DNA of 10,489 nucleotides from Planctomycetota bacterium (GTDB taxonomy: Bacteria > Planctomycetota > J058 > JARGOJ01), in contig JARGOJ010000236.1 of the NCBI GenBank assembly GCA_029210225.1, positions 1 through 10,489 on the forward strand, read 5' to 3'. Under the pieces are notes generated by a model that saw only the letters and a list, made by a program, of their open reading frames with translations, did not search any database and was not told where the DNA came from. The position numbers and the translations under genes were made by a program. This document shows positions 6,058 through 10,489 of the stretch, one piece after another (positions within the stretch are counted from its first letter, which is position 1; the number at the start of each line of letters is the position of its first letter).

Positions 6058-8592
6058 CTTCTCAAGCTGGGCCTGCATCTTTTCAAGGCGCTTTCCGGTG
6101 TCTTTTAGGTCTCGTTTTAACTGATTGATTTCCTTTTGGAGTCTCGCGATTTCAGGGAGAGCAGCTTTCCCGGCGCGCACTTTGGCGAGGCTATCCAGAG
6201 CACTCTTGCGAATGTTTTCGCTGGGGTCGTGGTCGGCGAGGGCTTCCAAAACAGGAATGAGGACCGAGGCTTGCTGTCCCATAGTTCTCAATGCTCCCAG
6301 AGCCTCCCGGCGGATTCTTGAAGCGTCTCCATCCAAGCATTCACTCAGACGCTTGACGATCTTCTCAATGTCTTTCTTGGAGCACGCCTTTAAAGCACCC
6401 AATTGACCGAGAATATTGATCGCGGTTCGCCGCAGCCGATGGCTGTGAGGACCCCGGCTCATCCCTAAAAAGAGGTCCAGGTCTTTAAGATCGCGGAGTT
6501 GTCCAAGGCCTCTCAGGCCGGCCTCGGCGATGGTGTCTCTGTGAGATGACTTCTTTAACTGTTTCAAAAGCAGCGGCTTGGCTTCCTTGCCCTTTAAGCG
6601 GGCATAAGACGCAAGGGCAGCGCTCTCGACATAGTAGGACTTGTCCCCTGATTGAATGACTGCGAGCAAGGCTTCCGCGGCTTTGTCGTCTTTGCGAAAG
6701 CGTCCGAGGGCGTCGGCGCAGGCTCGGCGAACCTTTGCGTGTTCCTGTTTCAGTCCGGTGATCAAGGCGGCTCTGACAGCGACTCCGCCAATTTTCCCCA
6801 GGGCTTTAGCGATTTCAACCCGAACCGCCCAAAACTTATCGCTTTCGAGGGCTGCAATCAGGGCTTTGGTCAATTCATTGCGTCGTCGTGGGGTCAATTC
6901 AAGGGCGGCTTCAATTCGACCAATAGGATCGGCGTCGCTTTTTAACTGATTAAGCCACCAATCCTGATCTTTTTTGACCTTGATGTCCTTAAGAATCTTA
7001 TTGAAAGGATCGAAGCGGACCAGCGTCGGGCGCTTGTCTAATTTAATGTAGAACTGCTCGGCTTTTTTAGTCACATGAAAGAGCTGCTTGCTCTGCTTTT
7101 GACCATTATTCGCCTGAATTGTGACTGGGAAGTGATAGGCGGCCTCTTTTTGAGTCTGATTGACATTGATTTGCAGTAACTTCTCCTTGCCGAGCCACTT
7201 AAATCGTACATCTAAGACAGGATGCCCCTTCCGCTCTACGGCGTCATAGAAGAAGCGCTCCAATGAGAAACCCGTGGCGTCCTCAAAGGCTTTTCGGAGG
7301 TCGCTTGTATCGACTGTTGAATACTGATGCCGACGCACATAAAGTTTAATTCCAGCCCAGAAAGCCTTGTCTCCAAGGCGTCCGCGCAATTGATGCAAAA
7401 CCCAGCTGCCTTTGGGATAGGCGCGGCCATCAAAGACAGCGTCCGGGAAAGGATAGCTTCGGTCGACAATGGGAAGTCTCACGCCCGCTCGTTTACCCGA
7501 CTTGGCCTTGTTCCACATGTTGTAGAGGAAGGCATCGCCGCCGTTGTTCTCTTCGTCCCAAAGGGCTTCGAAGTAAGTCGCGAAGCCTTCATTGAGCCAA
7601 ATGTGAGCCCAGTCGCGACACGTGATCAAATCGCCAAACCACTGATGAGCCAGCTCATGGGCGACCAATCCATCGGAGCTAAAATCAATGTGCGCTCGCT
7701 TATCGTGGAGCGTCGATTCATTGAGGGTGGTCGCCCCCGTGTTCTCCATTCCTCCATGAGCAAATTGCTCGACGACGATCTGAGCATATTTATCCCAGGG
7801 GTATTCGACGCCAGTCTTATCGCTATAGAAATTGAGCATGCGCTTAGTATTTTTGAAGCTGTTCATGGCTTCGTTCTTCCAGCCAAGAGGAACATAATAC
7901 GTGACCGGCTTACCTCGCCAGGTGTCCCGAATCTCCTCGAATTGACCAACAACCAAGGTGACCAAATAGATGACGTGATTCTTGTTTTGCTTCCAGTGAT
8001 AAACGGTCTTTTCTCCGACGTCTTTGCGAGACATGAGCTTGCCATTGGAGAGGGCAAAGAGGCCCTTGTCGACGGTGATTGTCATCTCCGTTGTTTGTCG
8101 TTCGTTCGGATGATCAATGCAGGGAATCCAATATCGATTCATCTCCGCCTCGCCCTGAGACCAGACTTGATAAGGTACATCAGGGTCTTCGTCGCTCGGC
8201 GAGTAAAAGTGCAAGCCGTTCCTTGGCTTTAATAGGCTGTAATTGATTTCAAGGAATAACTTTGCGCCACGCCGCTGTGAGCCACAATCAATGAGTAGCG
8301 CTTTTCCACTATTTGAAAACTCTACTTTTTTCAGGGTGTCGCTCTTGGTGCCAACGTGAATACTGCTGACTTTAAAGTCGATGGCGTTGAGGCGAATCTC
8401 TGTGCAGTCTCGCAAGACTGCTAAGCGCCACAACGCCTTGCCCTTAATCGCACGTTTTTTGAGATCAACGTCGAGTTTGAGGTCGAGGTGTTGAAGGTCG
8501 ACAGGGCGACCCTTGGCGAACTTCAATTCTTGAGCGAGCGCAGGGCTGCTAAGAGTGGCGAGCAAGATTAACGACAGCAAAGCGTGACGCAT
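6040..8592 (-). CDS. Exported M1-family zinc aminopeptidase with C-terminal HEAT repeats
   Basis: This is a zinc metallopeptidase of family M1 that would remove N-terminal residues from peptides outside the cytoplasm. Residues 1-20 are a signal peptide with a likely ALA|QE cleavage site. The β-rich N-terminal domain runs to about 215. The catalytic domain has the exopeptidase motif GGMEN (280-284; GAMEN in many relatives), the zinc site HELAH (312-316) with the third ligand Glu335, and the catalytic tyrosine in the YPKG segment (Tyr392). After a β-rich part (~455-540), residues ~550-805 form HEAT-like helical repeats, each with a pattern such as VRRACADALGRF or IRREALGALRTMG. The end (812-850) is a basic coiled-coil-like helix. 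The HEAT part replaces the helical C-terminal domain of PepN-type enzymes and may bind a partner or shape substrate access. The ATG at 8592 has AGGAG seven bases upstream. It overlaps tilS by four bases. Confidence 0.93.
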   Translation of the reverse strand: MRHALLSLILLATLSSPALAQELKFAKGRPVDLQHLDLKLDVDLKKRAIKGKALWRLAVLRDCTEIRLNAIDFKVSSIHVGTKSDTLKKVEFSNSGKALLIDCGSQRRGAKLFLEINYSLLKPRNGLHFYSPSDEDPDVPYQVWSQGEAEMNRYWIPCIDHPNERQTTEMTITVDKGLFALSNGKLMSRKDVGEKTVYHWKQNKNHVIYLVTLVVGQFEEIRDTWRGKPVTYYVPLGWKNEAMNSFKNTKRMLNFYSDKTGVEYPWDKYAQIVVEQFAHGGMENTGATTLNESTLHDKRAHIDFSSDGLVAHELAHQWFGDLITCRDWAHIWLNEGFATYFEALWDEENNGGDAFLYNMWNKAKSGKRAGVRLPIVDRSYPFPDAVFDGRAYPKGSWVLHQLRGRLGDKAFWAGIKLYVRRHQYSTVDTSDLRKAFEDATGFSLERFFYDAVERKGHPVLDVRFKWLGKEKLLQINVNQTQKEAAYHFPVTIQANNGQKQSKQLFHVTKKAEQFYIKLDKRPTLVRFDPFNKILKDIKVKKDQDWWLNQLKSDADPIGRIEAALELTPRRRNELTKALIAALESDKFWAVRVEIAKALGKIGGVAVRAALITGLKQEHAKVRRACADALGRFRKDDKAAEALLAVIQSGDKSYYVESAALASYARLKGKEAKPLLLKQLKKSSHRDTIAEAGLRGLGQLRDLKDLDLFLGMSRGPHSHRLRRTAINILGQLGALKACSKKDIEKIVKRLSECLDGDASRIRREALGALRTMGQQASVLIPVLEALADHDPSENIRKSALDSLAKVRAGKAALPEIARLQKEINQLKRDLKDTGKRLEKMQAQLEKKGRQK

Positions 8593-8683
8593 CAGCGTTC
8601 TCCTAAGGAAGACGGGGACTTCATGAGGTCGAAAGTCTAACCGATTCCCCAGAAATACGCCCGACTTTCTTGGCTTGGCGCTC

Positions 8684-8716
8684 GTCGAGAGACTCCTATT
8701 TCAGGAGTCTCTCGAT
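8684..8716. terminator. Long hairpin across the stop codon of the leucine-rich-repeat gene
   Basis: Positions 8685-8697 pair with 8703-8715 in a perfect 13-base stem with a 5-base loop, and G8684/T8716 can add a wobble pair. The stop codon of the leucine-rich-repeat gene (8698-8696 on the - strand) sits at the loop, so one arm is coding sequence (codons for ERLL). There is no T run after it on the - strand, so it is either a Rho-independent-like stop of low efficiency, a 3'-end stabiliser or a processing site between this gene and the aminopeptidase. The structure is seen; the role is inferred. Confidence 0.5.
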
Positions 8717-9835
8717 GTCCAAAGCCCTCAGCGCCTTACTCGTGACTTTTCGACAGCCACCTAAATTGAGGTCTTCTAAGGGGCAATCTTTAAGATAACT
8801 CAGACCGACATCGGTGATTTTATCGCAACCCCATAAGTTCAGTTTTCTGAGCGGTAAATGGCCGAGGACCAGAAGAGTTTCGTCATCGACCCCTGTGCAT
8901 CTCCATAAGTTTAGCTCTTGAAGAGGAAGGCTCGCTAAGTTTTTGAAGGCTATATTCGTTAAATTCGAGCACCCTTCCAGGCTTAGCGATTGGAGCGGCA
9001 ACTCTCTTAAAAAAGCGACTCCTTCGTCCATGACATTGTGGCAAAACGCGAGGTCGAGATGCTTCAAGGAGAGAGGGACGAGGAAGCGCAAATCTTCCTC
9101 GGATAGGGAGTTGCATCGCTTCAAGGTTAATGACTCAAGGGACTTTGCAGGGAGAGCTTCCAAGAAGAGACGTAGATCCTCTTCAGTGTTCGAGAGGTCG
9201 AGCTTGCGTAGCTTTGAAGATTCGAGATAGTGGATTAAAGGATCCGGCTCATTGTCAGATGGTCCTCGATTGAAAAGTTGAGTGGCTAAATCGGTTGGGT
9301 CCAATCCGGAATGAACCATTGAGATGATATCTGTGGCCCTGATCCGGCGTTTCGATAAATCGAGGCGCTCGATGGGTAGATCTTTGAAAAGCTCGATTTC
9401 CTGTCGGCCAAAATACTCGCAACCCCATAGGCCGAGTGAATCCAATGCGAAGCTCCTCAAAACGTTGACAATAGTTTCATCGTTGTAGAAGCGGTCGAGG
9501 CCAGAAAGATCGAGAGACTTTACTTCGAGCCCTTTTAGATATGCGAGACCGGTCCCAGAGATACGAATACAGTCTCGCAAATCGAGGTAAGGAAGTGGCA
9601 TAGCCAAGTCTTGAAGCAGAGCGAGGTCAGCATCGCTCTTGATCCTTTCGCCAGTGCGGTTCGGTCCCAGAGCGAGCTGCGCGACCGGGTCACCGTGAGA
9701 AGCGGCGAATTGGATGGCTTTGGCTTCATTCCGTCCCATGCGAACAAGGACTCGGTAATACTCTCCGCGACGCTCCAAATCATGAGGATAAAGGGCGAGC
9801 TGTCGCTTTAGTAGACTCAGAACTTCATCACTCAT
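8696..9835 (-). CDS. Leucine-rich-repeat protein (cysteine-containing type), function unknown
   Basis: The protein has 379 residues, no signal peptide and no membrane segment, so it is probably cytosolic. Residues ~80-165 and ~205-372 are leucine-rich repeats of the cysteine-containing type, units such as LRKLNLWGCDKITDVGLSYLKDCP spaced about 24-25 residues, which usually form a curved surface for protein binding. The two blocks are separated by an irregular polar stretch (~166-205). The first ~75 residues are helical and charged (LLKRQLALYPHDLERRGEYY); I do not recognise the domain, although its placement before repeats recalls the small repeat-companion domains common in planctomycetes. The ATG at 9835 is preferred because AGAAAGG lies eight bases upstream; a TTG at 9862 would add nine residues without such support. 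The stop lies in a long hairpin and the aminopeptidase follows after about 100 bases. The partner is unknown. Confidence 0.85.
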   Translation of the reverse strand: MSDEVLSLLKRQLALYPHDLERRGEYYRVLVRMGRNEAKAIQFAASHGDPVAQLALGPNRTGERIKSDADLALLQDLAMPLPYLDLRDCIRISGTGLAYLKGLEVKSLDLSGLDRFYNDETIVNVLRSFALDSLGLWGCEYFGRQEIELFKDLPIERLDLSKRRIRATDIISMVHSGLDPTDLATQLFNRGPSDNEPDPLIHYLESSKLRKLDLSNTEEDLRLFLEALPAKSLESLTLKRCNSLSEEDLRFLVPLSLKHLDLAFCHNVMDEGVAFLRELPLQSLSLEGCSNLTNIAFKNLASLPLQELNLWRCTGVDDETLLVLGHLPLRKLNLWGCDKITDVGLSYLKDCPLEDLNLGGCRKVTSKALRALDIERLLK

Positions 9836-9843
9836 TCGTCGCG

Positions 9844-9850
9844 CCTTTCT
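9844..9850 (-). promoter_or_regulatory. Shine-Dalgarno site that fixes the start of the leucine-rich-repeat gene
   Basis: AGAAAGG on the - strand lies eight bases before the ATG at 9835. The longer frame starting with TTG at 9862 would place this site inside the coding region, so the ATG is the more likely start. Confidence 0.6.
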
Positions 9851-9954
9851 AGAGCCACTCAATCAACTCAAGGCCCTTGCCGGGACTGTACCTGTTCAAT
9901 CTTTCTCTTTGAAAGAAAGCTTGTGAGAATTGATGTCTGGGCAGATCCTCTCCA

Positions 9955-9960
9955 ATTATA
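9955..9960 (-). promoter_or_regulatory. Possible -10 box for the leucine-rich-repeat gene
   Basis: A perfect TATAAT is found on the - strand in the 243-base gap before the leucine-rich-repeat gene, downstream of the palindromic terminator that ends the preceding gene. It would give an untranslated leader of roughly 110 bases. No good TTGACA-like box is found 16-18 bases upstream (the best hexamer there is TACCGA), so the call rests on the -10 box and its location. The rest of the gap (9851-9954) shows only a weak 6-base-pair hairpin at 9901-9919. Confidence 0.35.
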
Positions 9961-10004
9961 ACGGCTGGTGTACAACGTCGGTAGAAACTCTCTGTCCAAA
10001 TGGC

Positions 10005-10034
10005 AAGACAGCCTGGAGATCTCCAGGCTGTCTT
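10005..10034. terminator. 30-base perfect palindrome, probable terminator
   Basis: Bases 10005-10034 read the same on both strands (AAGACAGCCTGGAG then ATCTCCAGGCTGTCTT), giving a stem of about 13 base pairs with a minimal loop. It lies 45 bases after the stop of the H-X9-DG gene on the - strand, starting with AAGAC and ending in GTCTT, which is the shape of an intrinsic terminator with a very short T run. It separates that gene from the leucine-rich-repeat gene. Confidence 0.7.
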
Positions 10035-10078
10035 AAAGGCATTAAGTTGTTGAGGATAGATCGATCTCTGCTCAGCTC

Positions 10079-10489
10079 TTACTTTCTAGAAAACTTGGCG
10101 GGGTCAAAGCTTCCCATGTGCAGTCGCTCGACTAGGCGCCGGCAAAGCTCTTCTTCGGAGGTCTTTACGAAATCAACATGGCCGTCACCATAGAGGACAT
10201 TGAATCCGTCGGAGTGATTTCCAGTGACCTCGGCGCTTCCGCTTGTCGATTGTGCGAGGTCATCTTCAGCCCGAATGGCTTTGTCAGCGCTGATCATGGT
10301 GTCGCTTCGCGCATCGGTTGAGCTGGTGCGGCGCTTGAGGTAGGTGTAACTGAGCTGGCTATTCTGAAAGACGTCAGGATCACGCCCGCTAAGCTTTGCT
10401 CGTTGCTTGCTTTCGGAGGCGTCGGGGGAACCCCATTGGAATTGCTTGGGATTGTTGCGAAGCTCGTCGCTCATTTCGATATGGAAGTC
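10079..10489 (-). CDS. Pseudopilin-like protein with H-X9-DG motif, C-terminal part (5' end outside window)
   Basis: The visible 136 residues end a protein of the prepilin-processing-associated H-X9-DG type, a family greatly expanded in planctomycetes and their relatives, in which a type IV pilin-like N-terminal helix precedes a β-rich body. The signature is His87, nine residues, Asp97-Gly98 (counted from the ATG at 10474), within NHSDGFNVLYGDGHVDFV, followed by a short helix (EEELCRRLVERL) and a basic end. The reading frame continues upstream of that ATG to the window edge, and no N-terminal pilin helix is visible, so this is most likely an incomplete gene rather than one starting at 10474. 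A palindromic terminator follows 45 bases after the stop. The cellular role of these proteins is not well known; they are thought to be handled by the type II secretion or pilus machinery. Confidence 0.8.
   Translation of the reverse strand, partial: DFHIEMSDELRNNPKQFQWGSPDASESKQRAKLSGRDPDVFQNSQLSYTYLKRRTSSTDARSDTMISADKAIRAEDDLAQSTSGSAEVTGNHSDGFNVLYGDGHVDFVKTSEEELCRRLVERLHMGSFDPAKFSRK

Noticed and set aside
7327..8232. Open frame of 301 codons on the + strand inside the aminopeptidase gene
   Set aside because: It lies opposite the zinc site and N-terminal domain of a clearly real M1 peptidase and its product resembles no family I know.
9930..10193. Open frame of 87 codons on the + strand across the palindrome
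   Set aside because: It runs through the terminator palindrome and antisense into the H-X9-DG gene, and has no recognisable product.

Overview
The window looks like a chromosomal segment from a member of the Planctomycetota, or at least the wider PVC group. The evidence is a prepilin-like protein end with the H-X9-DG signature at the right edge, a cysteine-type leucine-rich-repeat protein, an exported M1 aminopeptidase fused to HEAT repeats, and a tilS whose N-terminus reads like planctomycete homologues. Base composition looks moderate and fairly even by eye. I see no tRNA, rRNA, CRISPR array, insertion sequence or phage gene, and no gene-free stretch longer than about 245 bases.

Layout from left to right: (1) the C-terminal part of an RND efflux permease on the + strand, cut by the window edge (2-1384); (2) a strong hairpin between convergent genes (1396-1427); (3) on the - strand a MutS2-family ATPase with an unusual architecture (1456-4530); (4) tilS, the tRNA(Ile)-lysidine synthase (4556-6043), whose real start lies 41 codons upstream of its first in-frame ATG and must be a non-canonical codon; (5) an exported M1 aminopeptidase with HEAT repeats (6040-8592); (6) a leucine-rich-repeat protein (8696-9835); (7) a near-perfect terminator palindrome (10005-10034); (8) the end of an H-X9-DG pseudopilin-like gene (10079-10489), cut by the right edge.

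The - strand genes for the aminopeptidase, tilS and mutS2 are packed like an operon: aminopeptidase and tilS overlap by four bases, and tilS and mutS2 are 25 bases apart. The leucine-rich-repeat gene lies about 100 bases upstream and may or may not belong to the same transcript. tilS acts in decoding (lysidine at position 34 of tRNA-Ile), and MutS2 homologues elsewhere have been tied to collided ribosomes, so a translation link for this pair is possible but is inference.

The most unusual object is the MutS2 protein. It keeps the complete clamp, ATPase, coiled-coil and KOW-like core, but the C-terminal Smr nuclease domain usual for the family is absent. In its place is a disordered tail of Ser-rich, SRDDN and RGG/GGQ repeats, and the N-terminus carries an added Glu/Ala/Thr/Pro-rich tail of about 200 residues. 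The second is the apparent ATA start of tilS inside an ATAA overlap. I did not find a new multi-gene defence or mobile system here.
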